64,000 nt of DNA from Marinobacter orientalis. Its GTDB lineage: Bacteria; Pseudomonadota; Gammaproteobacteria; Pseudomonadales; Oleiphilaceae. The notes below the pieces were generated by a model. That model was not told the DNA's origin. It did no database searches and saw only the letters and a list, made by a program, of their open reading frames with translations. Positions 18,080 through 27,221 of this stretch are shown piece after piece. Made by a program: the position numbers and the translations under genes. The stretch spans positions 1,550,001 to 1,614,000 of the forward strand of contig NZ_SRZX01000001.1 of NCBI RefSeq assembly GCF_004792665.1. The letters are read 5' to 3'. How positions within the stretch are numbered: position 1 is the first letter of the stretch; each line of letters starts with the position of its first letter.

Positions 18080-18964
18080 ATGGCCGAGGGCACCAAGCAC
18101 CCCCAGAAACTGTTGCTGTTCTATCTGACAAGTCACCGGCCTTTCGGCCTGGGCACCCTGAAAATCCGCGAAATCATGCCGTTTGTTCCGTTGACCAGAC
18201 TGCCTCACAGCCATTCGGCGGTGGTCGGTACCATGAGTTTTCGGGGCTCGGCGGTACCGGTCATCGATATGGCTGCAGCCGTTGGTTATCAGCCATTGAC
18301 GTCGGAAGAACGCAAGACCGCGTCCATCATCGTGACCGATATTCAGCGCAGGGAAATCGGCTTCCTGATCCGCAGCGTGCGGAAAATTGTCGAGGCTGAG
18401 TGGAAGGATGTCATGCCTCCGCCCACGAGCCTGGGTGACCGGGCTTTCATTACCGGATTACTGAACATTGAGGACCAGATTGTCCAGTTGCTGGATGTGG
18501 AGCTGCTGCTGGCACGGGTGTATCCGGATTCCATCGCTCCTGGCGATGTGGTGCTGACGGACGTGCAGCGTGAAACCCTGAAGGGCCTGAACATTCTCCT
18601 GGTGGATGATTCCCAGGTTGCGCGGAAGCAGTTGTCCGACGCACTGGACAGCAAGGACGTCACCTATTTTGTCACCACCAACGGCCAGGACGCGCTCGAC
18701 TTGATGGTCAATGCCAACAGCGACGGCAACCCCATCGATATCCTGGTGAGCGATATTGAAATGCCGGGGCTGGATGGTTATGAGCTGACCTTTAACGTAC
18801 GTGACAGCAGTTCCCTCAAACAGCCCTACATCATTCTCCACACCTCGCTGAACAGCGAAATGAGCGTGAGCTATGCCAGGCAGGTGGGGGCTGACGAGGC
18901 GCTGACCAAGTTTGACGCGGAAGAGTTGCTGCACGCCATCCTCAGAGGCGCCGAGCGGGACTGA
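18080..18964 (+). CDS. cheV: Chemotaxis coupling protein CheV (CheW-receiver fusion)
   Basis: A 294-residue protein with an N-terminal CheW-like domain (about residues 8-165; GTLKIREIMPFVPLTRLPHS, GTMSFRGSAVPVIDM) fused to a response-regulator receiver (about 170-294). The receiver has the acidic pair in ILLVDDSQ, the phosphoacceptor Asp225 in LVSDIEMPGLDGYEL, the Thr/Ser in ILHTSL and the switch Lys in ALTKFDAEEL. CheV links chemoreceptors to CheA and dampens signalling when phosphorylated. It is alone here, with no other chemotaxis gene adjacent. Confidence 0.92.
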   Translation: MAEGTKHPQKLLLFYLTSHRPFGLGTLKIREIMPFVPLTRLPHSHSAVVGTMSFRGSAVPVIDMAAAVGYQPLTSEERKTASIIVTDIQRREIGFLIRSVRKIVEAEWKDVMPPPTSLGDRAFITGLLNIEDQIVQLLDVELLLARVYPDSIAPGDVVLTDVQRETLKGLNILLVDDSQVARKQLSDALDSKDVTYFVTTNGQDALDLMVNANSDGNPIDILVSDIEMPGLDGYELTFNVRDSSSLKQPYIILHTSLNSEMSVSYARQVGADEALTKFDAEELLHAILRGAERD

Positions 18965-19096
18965 GCTGCCGGGCAGTGAAGGAAAGACCCTGCGCAAAAC
19001 CATCTGGCCAGCCCTATACTATAGTCTGTTTACCGGGCTGATCGCGCTGGCTGCGTCCTGTCTGCCCGGTGTCACTGATCCATTGAAGGGAGCCTC

Positions 19097-21907
19097 ATGA
19101 CCCTTTCCCCTGACGCCCTTGCGGCAATAAAAGAGCTGATTCCGGCAACACGGGTCTATGATGATCCGCTGTCGACACTGGCCTACGGCACCGACGCCAG
19201 TTTTTACCGCCTGATTCCGGGGGCCGTGGTGAAGGTCGAAAGCGAGGAGGAAGTAGTCGGGATATTGAAGCTGGCCCGCCGCTTCGCGGCACCGGTCACC
19301 TTCCGGGCTGCTGGCACCAGTCTGTCTGGCCAGGCCGTCAGCGACTCCATCCTGCTTGTGCTGGGCGACCAGTGGCGAGATCACGAGATCCGCAACAGGG
19401 GCCGGCAGATCCGGCTGCAGCCGGGAATCATCGGTGCCCAGGCCAATGCCTGGCTGGCGCCCTATGGTTACAAGATCGGCCCGGACCCCGCCTCCATCAA
19501 TGCCTGCAAGATTGGCGGCATTGTTGCCAACAACGCCAGTGGCATGTGCTGCGGTACCGCCCAGAACACCTATCATACCCTTGCCAGCATGCGGCTTGTG
19601 CTGGCGGACGGGGCGGTGGTGGATACAGAGGACTTCGCCAGCGTGAAGGTCTTCCGGGCCAGCCACGCAGCGTTGCTGTCGGAACTGGAGCAGTTGGCGG
19701 CCCAGACCCGCGCCGACACCGGGCTGGCAGACCGCATCCGCCACAAGTACCGGCTCAAAAACACTACCGGTCTCTCGCTCAATGCCCTGGTGGACTACAG
19801 CGACCCCCTGGATATCCTCACTCACCTGATGGTGGGCTCCGAGGGCACCCTGGGATTTGTCAGCTCGGTGACCTATAACACCGTGCCGGATTACCCCGAC
19901 AAGGCCACGGCTCTGCTGGTGTTTGCCGATGCCGACAGCTGTTGTCGCGCGGCTGCACTGCTGCGTTCACAGCCGGTCGACGCTGTCGAGCTGCTGGACC
20001 GGCGAAGCCTGCGCTCGGTTGAGAACAAACCCGGCCTTCCGGAATGGATACACGGCCTGTCGGATGACGCCTGCGCGCTGCTGATTGAAACCCGGGCTCC
20101 CGACCAGGCCCTGCTGCAGGAGCAACTGGTTCGGATCCGGGCCGCCCTGGCGGACTTCCCGCTGGAAGAGAAGGTGGATTTCACCACCGATCCGAAAGTA
20201 TCCGAGCTGCTGTGGGCCATCCGCAAGGGTACCTTCCCAGCCGTGGGCGCGGTGCGGCCGGTGGGCACCACGGTGATTATCGAGGATGTGACCTTCCCCC
20301 TCGACCAGCTGGCCGAGGGCGTGAAGCGGCTTCAGGCGCTGTTTGTAAAACACGGTTATGACAACGCCATCATCTTTGGCCATGCCCTGGAAGGGAATCT
20401 TCACTTTGTGTTTCCCCAGGGGTTTGATGACCCTGACGAGGTGGTACGCTACGACACCTTCATGAAAGACGTCTCGCAACTGGTGGCGGTTGAATTCGGT
20501 GGCTCCCTCAAGGCGGAGCACGGTACCGGCCGCAACATGGCACCCTTTGTGGAGCTGGAGTGGGGGCACGATGCCTGGCAGTTGATGTGGCGGATCAAGG
20601 GCCTGCTGGACCCGGAGAACCTGCTCAATCCGGATGTGGTGCTTTCCCGCGATCCGGACATTCACCTGAAAAACCTGAAGCCACTGCCTGCTGCCGATCC
20701 GTTGATCGATAAGTGTATCGAGTGCGGTTTCTGCGAGCCGGTCTGCCCGTCAGAAGGGCTGACCCTGTCGCCACGCCAGCGCATTGTGATCTGGCGTGAT
20801 ATCCAGGCCAGGAAACGGGCCGGGGAGGACACATCCGGGCTGGAAGCCGCCTACCAGTATCAGGGCATCGATACCTGCGCCGCCACGGGTCTGTGTGCCC
20901 GGCGCTGCCCGGTGGATATCAATACCGGCGACCTGGTGCGTAAACTGCGGGCTGGGAAAACAGGCCACCACGGCACTGCCGACTGGGTAGCAAACCATTT
21001 TCGGGCCGTGTTGCGTGGAACGCGTTTGGTGCTGACTATGGCTTCCGGTGCGGAAAAACTTCTCGGTGCACCAAGGTTAGCCAGGCTGAGTGCCGGGATG
21101 AGCAAGGTCTCGGGGCAGCGACTGCCGCAATGGGATCCGTCCATGCCGCAGCCCATCCGTTTTGTGCCGCCGTCACCGGCAGCGGCCGGTGACGCGCCAA
21201 AAGTGGTGTATCTCCCTGCCTGCGTCTCCCGCGTCATGGGGCCGGCCAGTGGCGACGCAGAACAGACGACGCTGCAGAATAAAACCCGCCAGTTATTGGA
21301 GAAGGGCGGTTACCAGGTCATTCATCCCCAGGGGCTGGATGCTCTTTGCTGCGGCCAGCCTTTTGCCTCCAAGGGTTATCCGCAACAGGCGGACCGCAAG
21401 AAAAAGGAGCTGCTGGATGCATTGCTGGCAGCGACCCGTAACGGCCAGGATCCGGTATATTGCGACACCAGCCCCTGTACCCTGCAGATTCAGGAAGCAG
21501 CCCGTGAGCTGGGCCTGGATCTGTACGATCCGGTGAAATTCATCCGTGAGAAGCTGGCGGATCGCCTCGTATTCAAGCCTGAAGAGACTGCGATTGCAGT
21601 CCATGTTACCTGCAGCACCCAGCATCTGGGTGAGTCCCAGGGTCTGATCGACATCGCAAGGCGCTGCAGCACCAATGTGGTGATCCCGGAAGACATTCAC
21701 TGCTGCGCCTTTGCCGGTGACAAGGGGTTCAATGTACCGGAGCTGAACAGCCATGCCCTGCGAACGCTGCCCCGCCAGGTCGACGGTTGCACGGAAGGGA
21801 TCTCCACCAGCCGCACCTGCGAGATCGGCCTGAGCCGCCACGGAGGGATTGATTATCACGGGCTGGTTTACCTGGTAGACCGGGTAACGGAAGCGGCCGC
21901 TCACTGA
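19097..21907 (+). CDS. FAD/Fe-S oxidoreductase (D-lactate dehydrogenase / GlcD-GlcF fusion type)
   Basis: A 936-residue fusion. The N-terminal FAD-binding domain (about 35-270) has RAAGTSLSGQAV and GGIVANNASGMCCGT, followed by an FAD-oxidase C-terminal domain. Two 4Fe-4S clusters follow (CIECGFCEPVCPS from Cys540 and CAATGLCARRCPVD from Cys594). The C-terminus has two cysteine-rich CCG modules (CDTSPCTLQ, CCAFAGDKGF) as in GlcF/LldE. Proteins with this layout oxidise D-lactate or related 2-hydroxyacids and feed electrons to the respiratory chain. A good ribosome site (AAGGGAG) precedes the ATG. The 3' end overlaps the convergent mscS-like gene by seven bases. The exact 2-hydroxyacid is not determined. 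Confidence 0.88.
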   Translation: MTLSPDALAAIKELIPATRVYDDPLSTLAYGTDASFYRLIPGAVVKVESEEEVVGILKLARRFAAPVTFRAAGTSLSGQAVSDSILLVLGDQWRDHEIRNRGRQIRLQPGIIGAQANAWLAPYGYKIGPDPASINACKIGGIVANNASGMCCGTAQNTYHTLASMRLVLADGAVVDTEDFASVKVFRASHAALLSELEQLAAQTRADTGLADRIRHKYRLKNTTGLSLNALVDYSDPLDILTHLMVGSEGTLGFVSSVTYNTVPDYPDKATALLVFADADSCCRAAALLRSQPVDAVELLDRRSLRSVENKPGLPEWIHGLSDDACALLIETRAPDQALLQEQLVRIRAALADFPLEEKVDFTTDPKVSELLWAIRKGTFPAVGAVRPVGTTVIIEDVTFPLDQLAEGVKRLQALFVKHGYDNAIIFGHALEGNLHFVFPQGFDDPDEVVRYDTFMKDVSQLVAVEFGGSLKAEHGTGRNMAPFVELEWGHDAWQLMWRIKGLLDPENLLNPDVVLSRDPDIHLKNLKPLPAADPLIDKCIECGFCEPVCPSEGLTLSPRQRIVIWRDIQARKRAGEDTSGLEAAYQYQGIDTCAATGLCARRCPVDINTGDLVRKLRAGKTGHHGTADWVANHFRAVLRGTRLVLTMASGAEKLLGAPRLARLSAGMSKVSGQRLPQWDPSMPQPIRFVPPSPAAAGDAPKVVYLPACVSRVMGPASGDAEQTTLQNKTRQLLEKGGYQVIHPQGLDALCCGQPFASKGYPQQADRKKKELLDALLAATRNGQDPVYCDTSPCTLQIQEAARELGLDLYDPVKFIREKLADRLVFKPEETAIAVHVTCSTQHLGESQGLIDIARRCSTNVVIPEDIHCCAFAGDKGFNVPELNSHALRTLPRQVDGCTEGISTSRTCEIGLSRHGGIDYHGLVYLVDRVTEAAAH

Positions 21908-22974
21908 TCGGGATTTTCGACCAGTCTCGCACGGAGTCGCGGCAGATGTTCGGGGAACTGTTGCTGAATGAAAGTGATCATGCCCTCGCGAATGGCGCAA
22001 CGCAGGTCCCATAGTCCCGAGGAGTCTTTGGCGCTCATCAACAGGCGCACCTCCATGTTGGTGTCGCCGGCATCGGTCACCTGAACCGTAGCGGTGTTTC
22101 CGTTCCACTGCGGTGACTGTCGCAGCAAACGGTCGTATTCCGCTCGCAGCGGTTCAATGGGCATGGCATAGTCCACGTGCAGGAACACCGGCCCTGTCAG
22201 TTCCGTGTCGTTTCGCGACCAGTTCTGGAACGGGTTCTCGATAAACCACTGCAGCGGCACGACCAGCCGCCTCAGGTCCCAGACCCTCAGCACCACGTAG
22301 GTTGCCGTTACCTCCTCCACCCAGCACCACTCGCCCTGCACATACAGTACGTCGTCTATGCGGAAAGGCTGGGTCAGGGCAATCTGCATGCCTGCCAGCA
22401 GATTGCTGAGCACCGGTTTGGCGGCAAACCCCAGTATGATGCCGCCAATGCCTGCGGAGGCCAGCAGGCTGCCACCAAGGTGCTGAACCGGTTCAAAAGT
22501 CATCAGTGCGGCGCCCAGTCCGAGAATGATGACGAGGATGTTCAGTATCCTGACCAGAAAACGTGTTTGCGTTTCCACCTTGCGGGCCCGTTTCCACTGG
22601 CCCTCCAGAACCGGGTTCATGGCGACAATGACATTACCGATAGCGGAGGTGCATCGGACCAGGGCCCAGGTGACCGCAATGATCAATAACAGGGTTGCAG
22701 CATGCTGGATATGGCTTAACCAAAGTAAATCGGAGGAGAAGGTTTCCAGAATCCCATTGAGGACCAGCAGCGAAATGACAATGCCCAGCGCCGTCTCGGA
22801 AGCATCAAGAAATAATCGCGGAACAGTTCTGCTGCGGGTGAGCCGCTTGATGATCGCCAGCACACCTTCGTAAACCAGAAAGGTAAAAACAAGGGAAAGC
22901 AGGGCCGTTATGCCGGGCCGAAGCCAGTCTTCAAGGCCAGCCTTCAGCATGTTCAGAGTTTCAAAATCAGTCAT
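21901..22974 (-). CDS. Mechanosensitive ion channel, MscS family
   Basis: A 357-residue membrane protein. Four or five hydrophobic segments lie in the first 190 residues (including LRPGITALLSLVFTFLVYEG and ATLLLIIAVTWALVRC). The pore-helix-like stretch ASAGIGGIILGFAAKPVLSN precedes the MscS beta-domain (FRIDDVLYVQGEWCWVEEVT, LVVPLQWFIENPFQNW). Such channels release solutes on osmotic downshock. I take the ATG at 22974; a TTG two codons earlier is less likely. It overlaps the end of the convergent oxidoreductase by seven bases. Confidence 0.87.
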   Translation of the reverse strand: MTDFETLNMLKAGLEDWLRPGITALLSLVFTFLVYEGVLAIIKRLTRSRTVPRLFLDASETALGIVISLLVLNGILETFSSDLLWLSHIQHAATLLLIIAVTWALVRCTSAIGNVIVAMNPVLEGQWKRARKVETQTRFLVRILNILVIILGLGAALMTFEPVQHLGGSLLASAGIGGIILGFAAKPVLSNLLAGMQIALTQPFRIDDVLYVQGEWCWVEEVTATYVVLRVWDLRRLVVPLQWFIENPFQNWSRNDTELTGPVFLHVDYAMPIEPLRAEYDRLLRQSPQWNGNTATVQVTDAGDTNMEVRLLMSAKDSSGLWDLRCAIREGMITFIQQQFPEHLPRLRARLVENPDQ

Positions 22975-23103
22975 GGGCAAAGGGCATTGGGTCAGCTTTG
23001 AGGTCCGGTCAGTTTAAACTGCTTTTCCGCATCGTGATATGGTTGCGCTCTGTCCCCCGGCACTAGACTGCAGTCATGAAAAGTCGCGACTGAGGATTAT
23101 TTT

Positions 23104-23778
23104 ATGAAAGTGATGCTATTGGGAGCCACCGGCCTGACTGGTGGCAAGGTGTTGCAAGGGCTTCTTGCGAGGGACGAGATTTCCGCCGTGGTCACGCCGG
23201 TGCGGCGGCCGGTTTCGCTGAGCCATGCAAAGCTGGAACAGCACGAGATGGATTTTGACCGCCTGGATGAACACGGCGAACTGTTCGCAGTCGACGGGAT
23301 CATCTGCTGTCTTGGCACCACCATCAAAAAAGCCGGTTCCCGCGAGCAGTTCCGCAAAGTGGATTATAGTTATCCACTGAAAGCGGCGGAGCTGGGGCAG
23401 GCGAATGGCGCAAAAGCGTTTGTGCTGATGTCGGCGATTGCTGCCTCATCGTCTTCCACAGTTTTCTATAACCGTGTCAAAGGGGAGCTGGAAAATGCTG
23501 TAAAAGCGCTGGGTTATCCCTGCCTGTCCATCTACCAGCCCAGCCTGCTGCTGGGTGAACGGGAAGAGCATCGCCCCGCCGAAGCCCTGGCAATGAAGGC
23601 CATACCGCTGATCAACCGGGCACTGATTGGCCCGCTGGAACGGTTTCGGGGTATCAAAGCGGACACGGTGGCCAAAGCGATGGTCAACGAGATATGCGCG
23701 CTTGCCCGGGAAAACCCTACCGGGACCGTGGTCCGGGTACATGAGTATCCGGATATTGTCGCGCTGGCGAAGACTTGA
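23104..23778 (+). CDS. NAD(P)-binding oxidoreductase, HTATIP2/TIP30-like
   Basis: A 224-residue atypical SDR with an N-terminal Rossmann loop LLGATGLTGGKVLQGL. It also has IICCLGTTIKKAGS, VLMSAIAASSSSTVFYNRVKGELE (Tyr-x-x-x-Lys pair) and the YQPSLLLGEREEHRP segment typical of TIP30-like proteins. The function in bacteria is unknown; members bind NAD(P) and may act as redox sensors or reductases. It is followed 12 bases later by a small membrane-anchored protein on the same strand. Confidence 0.8.
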   Translation: MKVMLLGATGLTGGKVLQGLLARDEISAVVTPVRRPVSLSHAKLEQHEMDFDRLDEHGELFAVDGIICCLGTTIKKAGSREQFRKVDYSYPLKAAELGQANGAKAFVLMSAIAASSSSTVFYNRVKGELENAVKALGYPCLSIYQPSLLLGEREEHRPAEALAMKAIPLINRALIGPLERFRGIKADTVAKAMVNEICALARENPTGTVVRVHEYPDIVALAKT

Positions 23779-23790
23779 TCAGGAAAGCCC

Positions 23791-24435
23791 ATGGATTACA
23801 TCGGACCCATCAGTAGCGCCGTCATGGTCGTGATCTGGATCGTCTATTTGCAGTTGTTCCTGCTTCAGTACAGGCGCAATAGTCGTCCCTATCTGGTGAT
23901 TCACCACGCCCAGAACGAGAACCCCGACGCCCTGTGTCTGCTGGTGAATATGGGCAAGGAAACCGTGCATGTGCAGTGTGTTCAGGTGGTGCTGCATACA
24001 CGGGCGGGCGAAGAGAAAACACTGACAGTGACCGAGTATCGTCGGGTGGCGGCAGACGACAGCGACGTGCACCAGGTGCTGCGGCAGGGGCCCCTGCAGC
24101 CTGGCGGCTACCTGGTGCTGGGGTCGTTTCGTAATATTATTCTGGGCCGGCGAAGTGAGGACGGTGACACTGATAGTGATTATCTGTTTGAAGACATTGT
24201 CGCTGTACAGATACGCGCTGCTGTGGTTCATGGCCCCAGCCGGTATCCGGTGGGCGTGCGCCGTAGTTTCCGGCTGGAGCATGAAGGGGGGCCGCAGATA
24301 TTTCCCCGGAATATTCACAGCGAACAGCTGACCCGTCGCCGCGACCGGCATGAAGTGCGTCGCTGGCTCGAGTCAGAGCTCAGTCCCGAGAAAAAAGGGC
24401 AGTCAGAGTCTGACAGTTCGGATCAGTCGCGGTGA
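23791..24435 (+). CDS. Hypothetical protein with one N-terminal membrane segment
   Basis: A 214-residue protein I do not recognise. One transmembrane helix (about residues 6-26, ISSAVMVVIWIVYLQLFLLQ) is followed by an RR pair, predicting a cytoplasmic soluble domain of mainly beta-type sequence. The tail (from about 185) is charged and Ser/Asp/Glu/Lys-rich, probably disordered. A ribosome site AGGAAAG precedes the ATG. It lies 12 bases after the TIP30-like gene and is probably co-transcribed with it. Confidence 0.65.
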   Translation: MDYIGPISSAVMVVIWIVYLQLFLLQYRRNSRPYLVIHHAQNENPDALCLLVNMGKETVHVQCVQVVLHTRAGEEKTLTVTEYRRVAADDSDVHQVLRQGPLQPGGYLVLGSFRNIILGRRSEDGDTDSDYLFEDIVAVQIRAAVVHGPSRYPVGVRRSFRLEHEGGPQIFPRNIHSEQLTRRRDRHEVRRWLESELSPEKKGQSESDSSDQSR

Positions 24436-24480
24436 CCGGGTTTCCCGAAGCAGGCGGTGTGGCCTGTCAGTAAATCAGGG

Positions 24481-25275
24481 TCACTGGCCGCGAAATTCTG
24501 CGGTTCGCTTGGCCAGAAACGCCGATACACCCTCTGCAAAATCCTCGGTCCGGGTCATTTCCAGGAACGCCGCCCGCTCTGCTTCCAGGTGGCTGGCCAG
24601 CTGATCGCCGAAGGCCCTGTCGGTAAGCCCGCGGAAGGCACCAAAGGCCCGGGTGGGGCCGCTGGAAATCCTGCTGGTGATTTCGTCCAACAGATTTTCA
24701 TAGTTGTCTTCCGTGGCAAACTCGGTGATCAGGCCCCAGTCTTTGGCTTCGGCTGCGCTCAGCGTCCGGCCCAGCAACATTAATTCCGCGGCCCGGCCGG
24801 CTCCGATTCTGTGGGCGAGAAACCAGCTGCCGCCGCAGTCGGGAACCGCGCCGATGCCGTTGTAGGCGACCAGAAATTTTGCATCTTCCCGTGCAATAAT
24901 CAGGTCTGCCATCAGTGCCAGGCTCAGCCCGGCACCGGCAGCAACGCCCTTGACTGCGGCTATCACCGGGGCGTCCATACTGCGTAGCATGAGGATGGCC
25001 GGGTTGACCGCATCCAGAATGGCGCTGATGGCTTTACCTGCCTGCTCCGGAGAACCTGCCATGCTGGCGATATCCCCGCCCGCCATGAAGGCGCGCCCTG
25101 CGCCGGTCAGAACGATACAGCGGATGCGCGGAAGGTCTTTCAGCCCCTGGACAGCGGCAAGAAAGGCCTCCGCCAGAGGTACATCGATGGCGTTCAGGGC
25201 TTTCGGGCGGTTGAAAGTAAGAGTTGCCACACCCGTTTCCTGATCAAATTCCGTGGCTACCAGAGTGTCGGTCAT
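24481..25275 (-). CDS. Enoyl-CoA hydratase/isomerase family protein
   Basis: A 264-residue crotonase-fold protein with oxyanion-hole segments GAGRAFMAGGDIASM and AAVKGVAAGAGLSLALMADL. The catalytic Glu positions of classical hydratases are not both obvious (the second is replaced by Asp in GIGAVPDCGGSWFL), so it could be a hydratase, isomerase or another crotonase. It is divergent from the first Liv-type transporter operon, sharing a 250-base upstream gap in which I see no convincing operator. Its role is probably in breakdown of the acyl-CoA made by that operon's synthetase. Confidence 0.82.
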   Translation of the reverse strand: MTDTLVATEFDQETGVATLTFNRPKALNAIDVPLAEAFLAAVQGLKDLPRIRCIVLTGAGRAFMAGGDIASMAGSPEQAGKAISAILDAVNPAILMLRSMDAPVIAAVKGVAAGAGLSLALMADLIIAREDAKFLVAYNGIGAVPDCGGSWFLAHRIGAGRAAELMLLGRTLSAAEAKDWGLITEFATEDNYENLLDEITSRISSGPTRAFGAFRGLTDRAFGDQLASHLEAERAAFLEMTRTEDFAEGVSAFLAKRTAEFRGQ

Positions 25276-25526
25276 TGTTGATTGCTCTCTTGTCGCTGCA
25301 GGTCTGACGGCCGGTTCTCTGCGTATCCGATGCAGTTGTCCGTCAGTTAACAGGTTAGATGGGTTTGCCTTATGTTGCCTGAATGGGCTACTTTAAATCC
25401 GCATCGGGGTTGTTCCCGGCGATAAGAAAAAACAAAAATCAACATCATCTTTTGGCGTTAATCCGGTTACAGGTAAGGCACTTCTGTGTGTCTGCGTATC
25501 CGGCGCCTGGGGTGCCGGGAGGTAAC

Positions 25527-26342
25527 GTGAGCATCCTCGATATCAGCAATCTCTCCCTGTCTTTTGGTGGTGTGAAGGCCCTGCAGGATGTCAGCTTCCG
25601 GGTGCCGGAAAATACCATCACTACCATTATCGGGCCGAATGGTGCCGGTAAGACGTCCCTTTTCAATTGCATTTCCGGTTTCTACAGGCCCCAGCAGGGC
25701 ACCATCAGCTATCAGGGCCAGGTGCTTTCAAGTGGTATCAGGCCGCCCCGCAGGGCAGCGCTGGGCCTGGCCCGGACTTTCCAGAATATTGCCCTGTTCC
25801 GGGGTATGACTGTGCTCGATAACATCAAGCTCGGCGCCCACGTCCACATGAAAAGCGGCCTGCTCAGCGCACTCGCCTATTTTGGCCCTGCCCGCCGGGA
25901 GGAAATCGCGGTCCGCAGGAACGTAGAGCAACGGATCATCGACTTTCTGGAAATCGACCATATCCGCCGACAATCGGTGTCGAGTCTGTCCTATGGCTTG
26001 CAGAAGCGGGTAGAGCTGGCCCGGGCACTGGCGATGCAACCGAAAGTGCTGATGCTGGATGAGCCGGTGGCCGGTATGAACCGGGAAGAAAAGGAAGACA
26101 TGGCCCGCTTTATTCTGGATATCCGGGAGGAGTGGGGCATTACCGTGCTGATGGTGGAGCACGACATGGGCATGGTGATGGATATTTCAGACCACATTGC
26201 GGTGCTCAATTTTGGTCAGGTCATTGCCGAGGGCCTGCCGGCGGATGTCCAGAAAAACCCGGAGGTGATCAGGGCCTACCTGGGTAACAGTGACATCGAC
26301 AGTTTGCGCAAGAAGCTCAATCCACAAGGGGAGGCCGCCTGA
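25527..26342 (+). CDS. Liv-type ABC transporter ATP-binding protein (LivG-like), system 1
   Basis: A 271-residue ATPase with Walker A GPNGAGKTS, a signature loop SLSYGLQKRVELARA, Walker B VLMLDEPVAGM and the switch His in VEHDMGMVM. The AGMNREEKEDMARF extension is typical of LivG-type subunits. I chose the GTG at 25527, preceded by GGGAGG; the frame continues upstream to 25383 but that extension has no family character. It overlaps livH (TGATG). It powers uptake of a small organic or amino acid with the four following genes. Confidence 0.9.
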   Translation: MSILDISNLSLSFGGVKALQDVSFRVPENTITTIIGPNGAGKTSLFNCISGFYRPQQGTISYQGQVLSSGIRPPRRAALGLARTFQNIALFRGMTVLDNIKLGAHVHMKSGLLSALAYFGPARREEIAVRRNVEQRIIDFLEIDHIRRQSVSSLSYGLQKRVELARALAMQPKVLMLDEPVAGMNREEKEDMARFILDIREEWGITVLMVEHDMGMVMDISDHIAVLNFGQVIAEGLPADVQKNPEVIRAYLGNSDIDSLRKKLNPQGEAA

Positions 26343-27220
26343 TGGATTGGATGTTCTTTGGTGAAATCAGCCTGGCGGGCCTGGCCATGGGCGGGCTCTA
26401 TTCGCTGATCGCCCTGGGGTTTGTAATCATCTACAAGGCAACCCGGGTGATCAATTTTGCCATTGGCGAAATAATGATGTTCGCGGCCTACCTGTTCCTG
26501 GCCTTTGCCGGCGGCATGGAGATGTCGGCCTGGATCGCGTTGCCGCTGGCGGTGGCCGGAGGCAGCATTCTGGGCGGGGTGATCGAGAAGACCATGATCC
26601 GGCCGATGCTGGGGGAATCTCCGATTTCGGTGGTGATGGTGACCATCGGTATTGCCAGTATTCTGGTGGGTCTGGTGGAGTTTATCTGGACCGCCGATCC
26701 GCAACTGCTCCCGAGCTTCCTGCCCCGGGAGCCGGTGTTCATTGGCGAGCTGTATCTGGCTCCGAAAATTGCCTACGGTTTCCTGATCGGCGCCGCCCTG
26801 CTGATTGTTTACCTGCTCTATTTCCGCTTCTCGCGAGGCGGCGTGGCATTGCGGGCCACTGCCTCGGACCAGGCAGCGGCCTATTCCATGGGCATTAACG
26901 TACGCCGGGTATTCAGCATGGCCTGGGTATTCGGTTCGCTTGCCGCTTCACTGGCCGGCGTGCTGGTGGCCGCCACCGGTGGCCTCAGCCCGCAGTTCGG
27001 GATCATCGGGCTGAGTGTGCTGGTGGTGGTCATTGTTGGTGGCCTGGACAGTATTCTGGGGGCGCTGATTGCCGGTGTGTTCATTGGCTGGCTGGAAACC
27101 GTGGCCGGTGCCTACTTCGGTGGCGAGTACCGGATGCCGGCTACTTTTCTGGTTCTGGCGGTGATTCTGGTTATTCGACCCTATGGCCTCTTCGGCACCC
27201 ACGAAATAGAGCGAGTGTAA
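26342..27220 (+). CDS. Branched-chain amino-acid-type ABC permease (LivH-like), system 1
   Basis: A 292-residue inner-membrane protein with about eight hydrophobic helices. The LivH signature ATRVINFAIGEIMMFAAYLF follows the first helix, and AVVIVGGLDSILGA-type motifs (VVVIVGGLDSILGALIAG) lie near the C-terminus. It forms the translocation pore with the following LivM-like protein. Its ATG overlaps the ATPase stop codon, and the next gene begins one base after its stop. Confidence 0.9.
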   Translation: MDWMFFGEISLAGLAMGGLYSLIALGFVIIYKATRVINFAIGEIMMFAAYLFLAFAGGMEMSAWIALPLAVAGGSILGGVIEKTMIRPMLGESPISVVMVTIGIASILVGLVEFIWTADPQLLPSFLPREPVFIGELYLAPKIAYGFLIGAALLIVYLLYFRFSRGGVALRATASDQAAAYSMGINVRRVFSMAWVFGSLAASLAGVLVAATGGLSPQFGIIGLSVLVVVIVGGLDSILGALIAGVFIGWLETVAGAYFGGEYRMPATFLVLAVILVIRPYGLFGTHEIERV

Positions 27221-27221
27221 G